Part shown: positions 22,393 through 33,338 of the stretch, piece by piece
Numbering within the stretch: position 1 is the stretch's first letter
Layout of the letters: each line of letters opens with the position of its first letter
From: Vicugna pacos
Taxonomy: Eukaryota; Chordata; Mammalia; Artiodactyla; Camelidae
Length of the DNA: 64,000 nucleotides
Reading direction: 5' to 3'
NCBI RefSeq assembly: GCF_048564905.1
Contig: NC_133021.1
Location: 24,935,097 to 24,999,096 of the forward strand
Notes under the pieces: model-generated
What the model was told of the DNA's origin: nothing
The model's database searches: none
What the model saw: only the letters and a program-made list of their open reading frames with translations
Position numbers and translations under genes: made by a program

Positions 22393-23252
22393 TAGAAACA
22401 TAAATTTCAACTCAATCTCTCATTCACTTGTTCTGAAAATAAATCATTCATGACCAGTTATGGAATCATGACTGTCAATCTCGCTGGAGTACTGTGCTAC
22501 ACTTTCCTATGTTTTCTGTCTTGAACCTCCTATTTTTCCACTGCATGTGCCCCTTCTAATTCCTTCCAGCACACGCATGGACAATATGGAAGCCTGACTT
22601 TAATTAGGCATCTGCTTAAAAGCCACATCTTGAGTATTTTTGCGAGAACTGTTTTCATTGTGAGTAATTCTCACTGAGAGGAGAGTCTTTCTTGATCTCA
22701 CTTGACTCTCCTTGATCTAAATTAAAACCATGCCTGCCCATTTTATTATGGGGAGAAATATTTATTATCCCCACTCATAATTCCAATTTGGCCCATGGAG
22801 GAAAGGACATCTACTTGCATCCTTAAAGGGGTATTGGGGGGAACCCTGGAGAGCTTGGCATCCATCAGCCACGCTGCACTCATATGAAGGGTCCCTGTGT
22901 CCTTTCTGGCCTGAATCCTCCCTTCCTGGGTGGAAGAGAAGGACCAGTGCTCTCCTCTGCTTCCGGTCCCCCGAGGGTCCCAATGTGTGCTGAAGCCCAC
23001 CCTCTGCCCTTCTCCCCAAAGGTACTCTAGGGCCTGAAAATCTTCAAGGAAAGGAGTCAGGATTTCTACTTTAGCCCCAGATTGTAATCCCATTCTGTCA
23101 CATAGCTTTCCTGTGCTGAGGTGGTGGGGAAGTACGGGAGAGGAGGATCTTTGATCTGACCGTTTTTAAAAAATGTATCTATTGGTCCCCATAAAATAGG
23201 TCTTAATTAAGGGCATCTGCCAGAGCCTGGAGGAGACAGCGGTCCTAGGCCA
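22393..23252. other. Unassigned non-coding DNA
   Basis: No gene recognised. Contains the left copy (22704-22750) of a 47-base direct repeat whose partner lies at 23411-23458. Confidence 0.45.
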
Positions 23253-23627
23253 TGCTATGGTCTGAGTGTTTGTGTCCCTGCCAAACTTTGGATGTTGAAA
23301 TCTTCATGCCCAATGTGGTGCTGTTACAAGGTGGGGGTCTTTGGAAGGTGCTAAGTCAGGAGGGTGGAGCCCTCATGAATGGCATTAGTGTTCTTACAAA
23401 AGAGGCTCCAGACTCTCTTTGATCTAGATTCAAAACCACGCCTTCCCATTTTATTATGTGAGGACACAGCAAGAAACTTGCAACCTAAAAGAGGACCCTC
23501 ACCCAATCTTGCTGGCACCCTGATCTCAGACTTCCAGCCTCCAGAACCATGAGAAATAAATTTCTGTTGTTTATAAGCCACCTAGTAGGTGGTATTTTTG
23601 TTTTAACATCCTGAATGGAGTAAGACA
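23253..23627 (+). mobile_element. Solo LTR, MaLR (MST/MLT-like) type
   Basis: A fossil long terminal repeat of about 375 bases. It starts 'TGCTATGGTCTGAGTGTTTG', has the 'GGTGGAGCCCTCATGAATGG' core, the 'CTTCCAGCCTCCAGAACCAT' and 'AATAAATTTCTGTTGTTTAT' blocks (the poly(A) signal region), and ends near 'GAATGGAGTAAGACA'. No internal region or second LTR is seen, so it is a solo LTR. MaLR elements of this type are of early placental-mammal age. Subfamily is from memory. Confidence 0.7.
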
Positions 23628-23853
23628 GGCCCCAACACCTAATATCCGTGTATTCTCTGTAGAGATTATTGTTCTTATAATTGTGTCAAATGCAAAACAA
23701 GTCCTTGGAGTGATCAAAAAGGAACATGCCCTGATCTCCATTCTCAAGAAGTTTTCATATTTGAGTCTGTTGGCTGAATGATTCCAGGATTCCTCCCATT
23801 TCCTGTAGGTCTTATTTTATAAGATATTAAAAATTATATAGTTTCTCTTCTGG

Positions 23854-23988
23854 ACATTTCTAGGTTCTTTTTTTTTTTTTAATTGAAGCGCAGTCAGTTA
23901 CAGTGTGTCAATTTCTGGTGTACAGCACAATGCCCCAGTCATGTATATACATACATGTATTTGTTTTCATGTTACATTCCTAGTTTCT
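23854..23988 (-). repeat. Short LINE-1 3' end, antisense
   Basis: About 105 bases of antisense LINE-1 3' UTR (23869-23973: T-tract, 'AATTGAAGCGCAGTCAGTTA', 'CAATTTCTGGTGTACAGCAC') lie between ACATTTCTAGGTTCT (23854-23868) and ACATTCCTAGTTTCT (23974-23988). These flanks are an imperfect 15-base target duplication with two differences, so this copy is somewhat older than those at 2.1 and 22.1 kb. Confidence 0.85.
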
Positions 23989-25342
23989 AAACTGTGATTT
24001 CCTGAGAAGGCACAGAGTATGCTATTGAGGTCCCATCAAAATGAAAAACTACTTTCTGATCTCGCAGAGTCAAAGCTTTGCATTTGTGTTAAGCATTAAA
24101 AATAGCATCCTTGTCTAAACAAGGGGCACCACTCTGGCTGTTCATGGAGCATCTGTGAATGTGTTGTGCTTTCTGCCAGGCTCACACTTCTAGTGTAATC
24201 CAGCTGGGAGCAGCTCTAAAAAATTCACACATGTGCCGCACGCATTTTTGCACTCAGCCATTCTCTCTTGGTGTGTAGTTCAAGAACAGCACCCAGGTCA
24301 GGGAGCCAAATTACCCAAGAAGTTAAATTAAATGTCATTGGCCAGTTCAAACCTTAGTGCTGTAGAGAAGTTTGGTCATTACCGTGTCCCCAGATTTTGT
24401 CTTTCAGTTTTTGGTAAAACTGGCTCAAAGTTATGTTGATAGCACACTGTGGTACTACCCTGTTCCAGCTTCCTGAACCTTATTCTTAAAATTTGATTTG
24501 TTACTTCTATTAGTTTATCATTGGGTAGTGTTCTCACAGGCTGAACTAATAGTGTTTAGGATGATGTAGGAAAATTATTTTTCCTTCTCAAAGGCAATTG
24601 ACAGTTGCCAAAAAAAAAATCTATCAAGGGACTCATAAAGAAAATTTATGTTATTTTTTTATTTGAAAGGGAGCACATGCTATTCACATAGTGTTTGAAT
24701 TAGGAAGAGAATAAAGTATTTTATTCATAATAACAACAAACAATTAAAATGTATACATTGATTCTATATTATAGACTAATTAAAAGACCCAGAGACAGAA
24801 GAAGCATAGAAAGAGTCCTTTTCCTTTTTCTATTTCTATTGACTTGGGAGAACCAATTATTAAAGTTGCAGGAATTGTGCCAACTGATTGATGAACACAA
24901 CCATTATTAAAAATTAAATGATACAAATGCACAAGAAGTAAATTATATGAAAATCAATAGATATAAATACTCAAAACTCATCATTTCCCAGTGATTTTCC
25001 TACCATTTACTTTTGCCTCTGCTCGCGTGGTCAGGTCTTTGCTGTACCTGTGTGGTGGCAGTACAGTCACGGTGTGCACTTCTCTTCCCAGTTGCACACT
25101 TAGCGCATCATGTTGGTAGCTTGAACTCAGCAACGTGCGAGTATTCACACCCCAGAAAGCAGCAAATGCTGCACATCAGGGCTTTGTGTTTTTCAGAGAA
25201 CTAGTCACTGAACGTTTACCAACACACCGCTGGATGGAAGGCAGAGTCAAATGCCATTGCCAGACTTCCCAGAGAAACCTAAAATTCTGGAACTACTGAA
25301 ATGTACTGGAATGGTCAACAACTATTATATAAAAACAACTAT
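23989..25342. other. Unassigned non-coding DNA
   Basis: No gene or clear repeat seen. Confidence 0.45.
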
Positions 25343-25345
25343 ATG

Positions 25346-25560
25346 CACACACACACACACACACACTATACAATGTCCCAGTATATAGTATACTATATAA
25401 AATTTACTGTATACTATATGTGTCATATAATACATAGCATGTATACTATAGTATAGTATATACTATATTGTATATAATACATACATTATAATATATACTA
25501 TAGTATACTGTATATATTATGTATACTATATACTGGTATACAATATACTGTGTATTCTGT
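25346..25560. repeat. (CA)n tract followed by AT-rich palindromic TATACTA array
   Basis: About 11 CA units (25346-25367) run into roughly 190 bases built from TATACTATAGTATA-like words that are nearly self-complementary. The sequence can fold into many alternative stems. Seen directly. Confidence 0.9.
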
Positions 25561-27045
25561 ATTAAAACAACTACTAAGTTATGAGTATAAATCAGTTTCA
25601 TTTGTTCTACCACAAATGTAAAAGTTGCTATTTTGTGTGAAGATAGAAAATAAGGAACAAAAAGGAAAGGAAAAGATGAGAGTTAGCAATGTCCCAGGTC
25701 TGCGTTAATAGCTTTTGCTGTGACTGCTGCATCGTGTTGGCCACTGAGCCACTGGTCAAAATGAGTCACATTGCTGCCAAGCCCAGAGTGAACACGGGTT
25801 AGATGTGAGCACCTTGGAACCATTCCTGATATCAACCCACTGCCCAACCAAACCAGAAGTGCTAACTAACATCTTGATGTTTCCTCCATAGAACTTATCC
25901 AGTATCCTCCATCTGTGCAATGATAACAGCTGTGAACTTTAAAAAGGAAATCAACCATAAAAATCAATATGGTGTTTATGTATGTGTGTGTGTTTTAGAA
26001 ATAGATGGATTCTGATATTAAAGAAACCACATAGAATGCTAGTTTAAAATAGATACTACAAGATAATTAGGCACATTTTGCCAATTACACATATCAGCCA
26101 TTTCTTCTCGACACACACTATCCTATTTTTCAGTGTTTCTCCTTTCTTTATTACTCAGCCCTTAAGCATATCTCTGTAAAGCTACAGTTGATTGGATTGA
26201 TAGATAGATGATATAGCTAGATTGATTATATTTAGGTAGGTAGATAGATATTCTCCTGGAATATAACATTTTGTACTCAGTTTATCCCAAGAGATTCTTA
26301 AGTTCTCAAGGAATATTTTCCCCTTTCTTAAAAACTAAACACTTAAAAACACTGGACCCAATAGCTCATGTATATATGGAGCTATGAGAAGGACACCACC
26401 TGCTATATGATGTATTATGAAGGGGACCAGGAAACCCTCTTCACTGCCCAAAGACTCCCTCACTTCCCTGGAACACAGGATACTTGTTTAATAATTTTAA
26501 GTAAAACTTTATGAATAAGGGTTGGGCTAACTGGAAGCCCAACAAAATGATGTATGCCTAGGTACTTGGAGTAGAGCAAGAAAGATGAGGGGTATCAGAA
26601 GCAGAGAGAAAATCTTTGAAAAGAGATGGGAAGAGATTGTTTTTAAGGCATCCTTTGATTATTTTAAAATGTAGCTGAAGTTCATTTAAAAATTAACTAA
26701 GTAATCTGTTAACTGATGTGGATTTTCCTGGGGTGTAACTCGAAGCCTGCAGTATCCCCAGGTGCCACGTGGGTGACATCCTATCTGGGGTCTGCCATAA
26801 AACGTGCTTTGGTTCTCAAGAGGCTACAGTTCTATCTAGTACTGCTGAGTCATTGCAACATATTAAGGAAGCTCAACATGGTAGGGAGAGAGGTATCACC
26901 TATCACAGGAGCGCCGGAGCCAGCTTGAAGGGCTCCACTGGCCAAAGCAGGGGCAATTTGAGCATGATTACAATTACAGCCATGAATTATAAATCATTGA
27001 AAAAAATAGGTTTTCATGAGCCCATATCTATAATAAATACATAAA
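25561..27045. other. Unassigned non-coding DNA
   Basis: No gene recognised. A short GATA/TAGG array is at 26198-26252. Overlapping frames at 26716-27044 have no domain I know; this part might be an old repeat I cannot name. Confidence 0.4.
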
Positions 27046-27081
27046 GAAAGAAAAGAAAAAAGAAAGAAAGAAAAAAAAAGA
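27046..27081. repeat. (AAAG)n-rich tract
   Basis: Purine-only run of AAAG and A units, seen directly. It could be the degenerate tail of a retrotransposed sequence. Confidence 0.8.
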
Positions 27082-27234
27082 GACCCAGAAAAATTGTTCC
27101 CCTTAATAGGGAATGGGAAGATATAGACGACATTATTAAGGGAAAGATTTTCTAGCCTCACCTCAAGCTCTTCTTCCCAGGAGTAGGTCAGTGTTAACAG
27201 TTCTGTACGTATATTTCTAGATCCATTTCTATGC

Positions 27235-27311
27235 ATTTTTTATTTTATACACATAACATAAAATTTACTATATTAACCATTTTTAAGTGTATAGTTCAGT
27301 GCATTAAGTAC
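27235..27311 (-). repeat. Old LINE-1 fragment, antisense
   Basis: 'ACATAACATAAAATTTACTA' and 'TTTTTAAGTGTATAGTTCAG' followed by TGCATTAAGTA are the familiar antisense marks of an old L1M 3' region. The U6 pseudogene begins at its end. Confidence 0.5.
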
Positions 27312-27402
27312 AAAAAAGTGGAGTGCTTCTGGACTTGTATGGCCTTGCACAGGGGCCATGCCAGTCTCCTCTGGGCAGTCCGTGTGCTGCCAAAGCAAGC
27401 AC
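27312..27402 (-). pseudogene. RNU6P: U6 spliceosomal snRNA pseudogene
   Basis: Read on the minus strand from 27402, the sequence begins 'GTGCTTGCTTTGGCAGCACA', against 'GTGCTCGCTTCGGCAGCACA' in U6. It then loses part of the 5' domain and continues with 'CATGGCCCCTGTGCAAGG', which matches the U6 'CATGGCCCCTGCGCAAGGAT' block. It ends with a 'GAAGCACTCCAC' 3' domain and a terminal T-run (A-run on the plus strand at 27312). It is about 91 bases instead of 107, with an internal loss between the 5' stem and the central part. U6 is the catalytic-core RNA of the spliceosome; pseudogene copies are commonly spread by LINE-1. No upstream snRNA promoter (PSE/TATA) is apparent. Not functional. Confidence 0.85.
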
Positions 27403-27859
27403 GCTATGCATCTCTAAACGTGCATGTTCCAGCATTATAAGTGTAATCAGACTGTACAAAAAAAGAAAAAAAGGAAGGTGAAAGACAGGCTTTCCTGGCA
27501 AAACAAAAACAAAACATTTGTGGCCAGCAGAGCTGCAGGAATGTTAAAGGAACTCTTCAGACAGAACAAAAATGATAACAGACAGAAATTTTAATCGACA
27601 TAGTGGAATAAAAATGCCAGAAATGGTAAATATGTAAGTAAATACAAAAACGTCCTTTAACCTACTTAATCTCTTTAAAAGATGTTTGACTATTTAAAGT
27701 AAACATAATTGAGGTGTGTGGGGTGTGTAACATATGTAGAAGGGAAATGTGTGATAAATGCACAAGGGACGAGAGGAGGAAACTAGAAGTATGCTGTTGT
27801 AAGCTTCTTACAAGTCACATGAAATGATAAAGTATTATTTAAAGGTAGGGTATAATTGG
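27403..27859. other. Unassigned non-coding DNA
   Basis: No gene seen. A purine-rich tract occurs near 27460-27480. Confidence 0.4.
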
Positions 27860-27879
27860 TTATGATTAAATAACCCTAC

Positions 27880-30012
27880 AGAAAAATACTAAAAAAAAAG
27901 TTTAAAAGCGGTATAGCTGGTAAGCCAATAGTGGAGATAAAATGGAATCATAAAAAGATGAGATGACTACAAATGAATAAAGAAACAAAGGAAAAAGAGA
28001 ACAAAGAATAGATTGGGGACCAATGGAAAACAAGTACCAAAATGGTAAACATATGGTCTAAATACTCCATTATTACATCAACCAAATCATTATGTTGTAC
28101 ACCTGAAACTCATACAATGTTATCTATCAAGTATAATGCATTTTTTAAAGCACTCCATGAAAAGACAGAGATTGTCAGATTGGATAAGAAAAATCAAGAC
28201 CCAACTCTATGCTGTCTACAAGAAACTGACTTTAAAGACATGAGCAGGTTAAAAACAAGGGTATAATTTTAAAATTAACCAAAAAGCTTACAACATAGAG
28301 TAAAATGATAAAGATATCTGCACAAGTTCTATGCAAAAGAAAGGGACTGACTATATTAGCATTAGACAAAGTAGATTTTAAGTCAAGGGATCATAAAAAT
28401 AAATGGATTGATTCATCAGGAAGGCAGCAGTGCTGGCAGAGCTTCAAATACATGAAGCAAAACCGATAGATGTCAAAGAAGAAACAGACAAAATATAATT
28501 GTAGATTTCAACACTCCACTCTCAAAAATTATTAAAATATGTGGGCAAAAAATCAGTAAGGATACAAACAACTTGAATAACATATCAACCAAGTTAAATT
28601 AACTGGCATTTACAAAACATTCCATCTAACAACAGCAGAATAAACATTGTTTTCAAGTGTACATGGAACATTTATCAAGATAGACCATAGCTGTGGCCAT
28701 AGAACAAGGCTCAATGAATTTTAAAGGGCTGAAATCATTCATACCATATTCTCTGACAACAATGGGGTTAATTAGAAATCAGTAATAGAAAGACATCTGG
28801 AAACACTCCTCTGTTTGGAAATTAAGCAGCAAACTTCTAAATATACATAGAGTATTTATATATAAAAAAAGGAACACATCATGACCAAGTGGGATTTATC
28901 TCAGGAATGCGATATTGATTCAACACCCCAAAAATTAATAAATGTAATTTGCCATATTAACAGACTAAAAAGAAGCTTTTTTGATCAGCTCAGTAGATGC
29001 AGAATAACATATGACAACTTTTAACACCCAATCATGATTTAAAAGTCTCAGCAAGCTAGAAATAGAAGGAAATTTTCTCAGTCTGGTAGAGGAAATCTGC
29101 CAAAACCTACAGCTAAAACCATACTTAATTATTTAAAACTGAATTATTTCCCCCTAAGATTGGAAAGAAGGCAAGGAGAGGTCCTCTCTTGCCATTTCTA
29201 TTCAACAGGAGTTCCTAGTCCATGTTATAAGGCAAGAAGCCAAAATAAAAGCCGTGCTGTTTGGAAAGGAAGAAATGAAAGTGTCATTATCCACTGGCTC
29301 TGTGGTTGTATGTATAGAAAATTCTAAAGAATCTACCAAAAAGTAACTACAACTTAGAACTAAATTTAACAAGGTCACAGGATATAAGGTCAACATATGA
29401 AAGTAACTGTATTTCTACACAGTGGCAACAAACAATTGGAAATTGACATTTAAAAAATATATTATTTACAATGGCATCACAAAGCATGAATCAGGGATAA
29501 ATTTAACAACATATGTGTTGTATATTAAAATCTCCAAGACTTTCCTGACATAAATTAAAGAAGGTCTAAATAAATAATGAGATATATTTTGTTCCTAGTA
29601 CAATATCATTAAGATGTCAATTCTCCCTAAATTGATCTATTAATGCAATGTCAATCCAAGTTCCAGCAGGATTTTTTTTTGCAGAAATTTATACAGAAAT
29701 GCAAAAAAACTAGAATAGCCAAAACAACTTTGGAAAAGAAGAACAATCACTATTTGAATTCAAGACTTACTATAAAGTTAAAATAATCGAGACAGTATGA
29801 TGTCTGTAAGAATAGACATATTGGTCCATGAAACTCAATCAAGAAATAGGCTCACAGATAAATGGTCAATTGGTTTTCAATAAAAGTGCCAAGATATCAA
29901 CAAGGAAAAGATGATCTTTGTAACAAATGGTTGAAATCAAATCAGAAAAGATCTCTTCAGCAAATGGTTCTGGAAAATAACTGGATTTTCATAAGCAAAA
30001 AAGAAAAAGAAG
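27880..30012 (+). repeat. Old LINE-1, sense, ORF2 part before the IRF7 copy
   Basis: The plus strand follows LINE-1 in order: the ORF2 start region (AAGCCAATAGTGGAGATAAA, 27919-27938), endonuclease-region text (ACAGAGATTGTCAGATTGGA, 28165-28184; TCTATGCTGTCTACAAGAA), and the RT region up to 'AATGGTTCTGGAAAATAACT' near 29965. It is full of stops, so it is an old (L1M-type) inactive copy. It breaks at 30012, where the IRF7 retrocopy enters, and resumes near 32430. Confidence 0.88.
28064..28158 (+). repeat. Tiny LINE 3' end inserted in LINE-1 ORF2
   Basis: The flow of ORF2 breaks after 'GGTCTAAATACTCCAT' (ending 28070) and resumes at CACTCCATGAAAAGACAGAG (28151-28170). The intervening ~80 bases carry a LINE 3' terminus ('TATGTTGTACACCTGAAACT', 28091-28110) and a T-rich/A-rich end. 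ACTCCAT is present on both sides as a short target duplication. Confidence 0.65.
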
Positions 30013-30017
30013 GGGAC

Positions 30018-32430
30018 GAGATTTCCTGCTCCATCTGTTCCTGCACCAGCTCCGTAGTGGCCCCGCAAGGCCTGCCCAGAGGCCGGCTCTGCACCTGTCG
30101 CCCCTTGTGCGTGCGCTCGCAGCATCTGTAGTCACACCTATCACCGCCTTGGCCAGGACTCACACCTGGACAACGTCGTGGCCATCAGCCCTCAATTCCC
30201 GTCTGTAGCCCTCAACACCGGTGACATCTGGCCACCCTCGCAACCTTCTCACCTGCGGTAATTCCTGACTCTGCGCCCGTGACCACAACCCTCGCCCCTC
30301 CCCGCCCAGCCCCTGCAGAGGGAGCATGGCCATGGCTCAGGACAGTGGGGCCCCATGTGTGCTCCTCGGAAACCGGCTTCTGGCCGAGGTCAGCAGTGAC
30401 TGCTGTGAGGAGCTGCGGTGGCTGGACGCGGCCTGAACACACTTCCGCGTTCCCTGGAGGCACTTTGTGCAAAAGGACCTGGGTGAGGCGAATTCTCGCA
30501 TCTTTAAGGCCTGGGCCGTGGCCTGCGGCAGCTGGCCGCCCTGCAGCAGTGGTGCCCGGCCAACCAACGAGGGTGCGCTCCGAGCCTCCTGGAAAACCAA
30601 CTTCCCCTACGCCTTGCAAAGCACTCGTGATGTTGCAAGACAACTCAGCAGACCCTACCGGCCCGCATAAGGTGTATGTGATCAGCCCTGAGGTGAGGTG
30701 CGGAGAAGGCCCAGGCATTAACCAGGGGGAGGACAAAGCCCTTGAAGATGCCCCACCCACAAGGGATGGGCTTCCTGGGCCATGCTTGGCAGCAGATACT
30801 GGTGAGAGGCCAGGGCATGAACTGGCCTGGCTAAGCCCTGAACCCTGCACCGCAAACCCAGCTGGACATGCTGAGGACCTCTTGCTCTAGGCTTTATAGC
30901 AGAGCTCCCTGGACGACCATCTGTTGAAAGCTGTATTGGGGGTGGATCCGATGCCCCTAGAGGCTCCTGCTGCAGGCCCACCCCTGGCCCCAGAGCCCTG
31001 GCAGCTCCCAGAGGTGGAGCTTGGCACCACATCCTCCCCTGGTGCCTGCACCCCAACGGCAGGTGAGCACCCGGCTGGTCCCAGCTGCTCACAGCTCTGT
31101 CTGCATGCAGAGCCCGGCCTGGAGGCCCTGACTTGACCATCACGTACAAGGGCCGAACAGTGCAGCAGGAGGCGGTGGGGCGCCCGGGCTGCGTGCTCCT
31201 GTACGGCTCCCCCAGCCTGGCCGCTGAGGCTGCAGAGCCCCAGCGTGTGGCCTTCCCCAGCCCCGATGAGCTGCCTGACCAGAAGCAGCCCACTACACAG
31301 AGAAGCTGCAGCAGCACATGGCCCCCAGCCTGCAGCTGGAGCTCCGGGGGCCCTGGCTGTGGGCCCGGCGCCAGGGGAAGTGCAAAGTCTACTGGGAAGT
31401 GGGTGGGCCCCTGGGCTCTGCCAGCCCCTCCACCCCAGCCGGCCTGCTGCCCCGGGACTGAAACACCCCCATCTTTGACTTGAGCACCTTCTTTCAAGAG
31501 CTGGGGGAGTTCCGTGTCTGCCAGCGCCGAGGCTTCCCACAATACACCATCTACCTGGGCTTTGGCCAGGACCTGTCAGTGGGGAGGCCCAAGAAGAACC
31601 TGGTCCTCGTGAAGCTGGAGCCGTGGCTGTGCCGGGCATACCTGGAGGGCGTGCAGCGTGAAGGCATGTCTTCCCTGGACAGCGGCAGCCTCAGCCTCTG
31701 CCTGTCCAGCTCCGACAGCCTCTGTGACGACCTGGAGCACTTCCTGGAGCACTTCCTGATGGAGTGGTGCAGCCCACCTAGGGCGGACCCCAGCCCCTTT
31801 GGGGTCCAGTAAAAACCCAAGAGCGAGCATGGTGTCCTGACCAGAGGTGGGCTTGGGGCTGGGGCTCAGCGGAGGCACCGTGGACTGAAGCTCACCCCAC
31901 TTCCTGGGGGCCCATGGATGGAGCACCCTGCTCTCCTCACAATGAAGAAGCTCAGGCCCCACTTCAGAGCCAACAAACTCTACTCAAAGATCCCAAGTGT
32001 CCCTCAGGACACAGACACTCTGCTCTCCCTGTCAGGTGGCAGCTGGGGCCCCTCCATCGGGAACAGGGCCTCTGTGCTGCACCTGGGGGGCTGTCCCTGG
32101 CCTTTGAAATCTGCCAACACCGCTCTGCCTCAGTGGAGCTGAGTATAGGCTTCAGCAACTCTTTACAGAGTGTAACAGGGACAGTACAAGGGCTCCCTGG
32201 ACAAGGGCCAGGCACGCAGATGGCCACCTGGGGGAGGCCGTCTGTGAGGGGGGTCAAGGAAACCTCCTGCATCTCTGGCCCAGGACCTTCCTTGGTCACA
32301 AAGTTCACCTTTCAAGTACTGAACCAATTGAGACATCTCTAAAGATAATCCATTTTTGATAAATTAGAACACAGTGGAAACAGTGTGTATCTATAATGTA
32401 CAAATAAAAAAGTCTAGTTTAAAAAAAAAA
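30018..32430 (+). pseudogene. IRF7P: IRF7 (interferon regulatory factor 7) processed pseudogene
   Basis: A GC-rich, intron-less, nearly full-length copy of IRF7, the transcription factor that drives type I interferon genes. The 5' UTR-like part is at 30018-30325 and ATG at 30326. DNA-binding domain: 'LLAEVSSDCCEELRWLDAA', 'THFRVPWRHF', 'RIFKAWAVACGSWPP', 'WKTNF'. It continues 'DNSADPTGPHKVYVISPE'. IRF association domain: 'ITYKGRTVQQEAVGRPGC', 'VAFPSPDELPDQKQ', 'GKCKVYWEVGGP', 'RRGFPQYTIYLGFGQDLS', 'NLVLVKLEPWLCRAYLEGVQ'. The C-terminal regulatory serine cluster reads 'SSLDSGSLSLCLSS' near 31665-31710. Breaks: in-frame TGA at 30434 (parent Arg, CGA to TGA), TAG at 30888 and 30897 (parent Gln, CAG to TAG), a TGA near 31459, and frame changes near 30625, 31135, 31285 and the extreme C-terminus. 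A four-codon LEHF duplication lies near 31735. The 3' part to AATAAA (32403) is longer than the parent 3' UTR I remember. Not functional. Confidence 0.92.
32403..32408 (+). promoter_or_regulatory. Copied poly(A) signal of the IRF7 retrocopy
   Basis: AATAAA about 12-15 bases before an A-rich tail (32421-32440, with G interruptions). The tail merges with resumed LINE-1 text. Confidence 0.75.
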
Positions 32431-32431
32431 G

Positions 32432-33245
32432 AAAAGAAAGAAAATGAAGAACTTCAATTCTTATACCACATAAGAAAATTAACTTAAAATGTATTCTAGA
32501 CTCTAATGGAAAATCTAAAACCACAAAACTTCTAGAACACAACAGGAGAAAAATCTCTGTGATTTGGGGCTAGAGAAAATATCTCAGCACACAAAGCACA
32601 AACCATGAAGAAAAATAAAGTTGGATATATCATCAAAATTTAAAACTTTGGCTACTGAAAATACATTGGTGAGAAATTGAAAAGGCAAGCCACAGACTGC
32701 AAAATATACGTCTGCTAAAGGACTTGGATCCAGAATTTGTAAAGAATTCACAAAACAGTAATAGGTTAAACAACCTGATTCTTCAAATGAGCAAAAGATT
32801 TGAAGATGCTTCAGCAAAGATGTTCTGATGGCAAATAAGCACATGGAAAAGAAAACACTCAACATTATCAATCATAAGGGAAGTAAATGAAAAGAAAACT
32901 CCAGTGGACTACCATTATGCATCCTCCATAATGACTAGATTTTTTTCAGATGGGCAACATCAAATCTGGACAAGGATGTGAAGCAGTTAAGAACTTCATA
33001 CACAGCTGATAAGAATGCAAACTGGTACAGCCACTCTGGAACCCACTTTGTCAGTTTCTCATGAAGTTATATATACATTTACCATATGATACCACAAGCC
33101 ACTTCTAGATATTAACCCAAGAGAAATGAAAATGGGCATCCATGTGAAGATACGAATGTTCGTAACAGCTGTCTTCATAATAGACCAAAACTGGAAACAC
33201 ACCACACGTCATCAACAGAGGACAAGAAGAACAAATTATAGGTCA
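32432..33245 (+). repeat. Old LINE-1, sense, ORF2 and 3' part after the IRF7 copy
   Basis: LINE-1 ORF2 text resumes with 'CTTATACCACATAAGAAAAT', then 'AACACAACAGGAGAAAAATC', 'GATGGGCAACATCAAATCTG', and ORF2 C-terminal text near 33120-33200 ('GAGAAATGAAAATGGGCATC'). It continues the element broken at 30012. No open frame survives. Confidence 0.85.
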
Positions 33246-33337
33246 CTCCCCGGCAGTATAAAGGAACAAACTTCTGAGACGTGCAACGACATGCCACATT
33301 GAAATTGTTCTGGGTCTTTCACTCCCTTAGCTGTGTA

Positions 33338-33338
<1 letters not shown>

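Noticed and set aside
30212-31962. Long minus-strand frames (212, 274, 250 and 128 codons) and plus-strand frames in other phases
   Set aside because: Shadows of the GC-rich IRF7 copy; GC-rich DNA has few chance stops.
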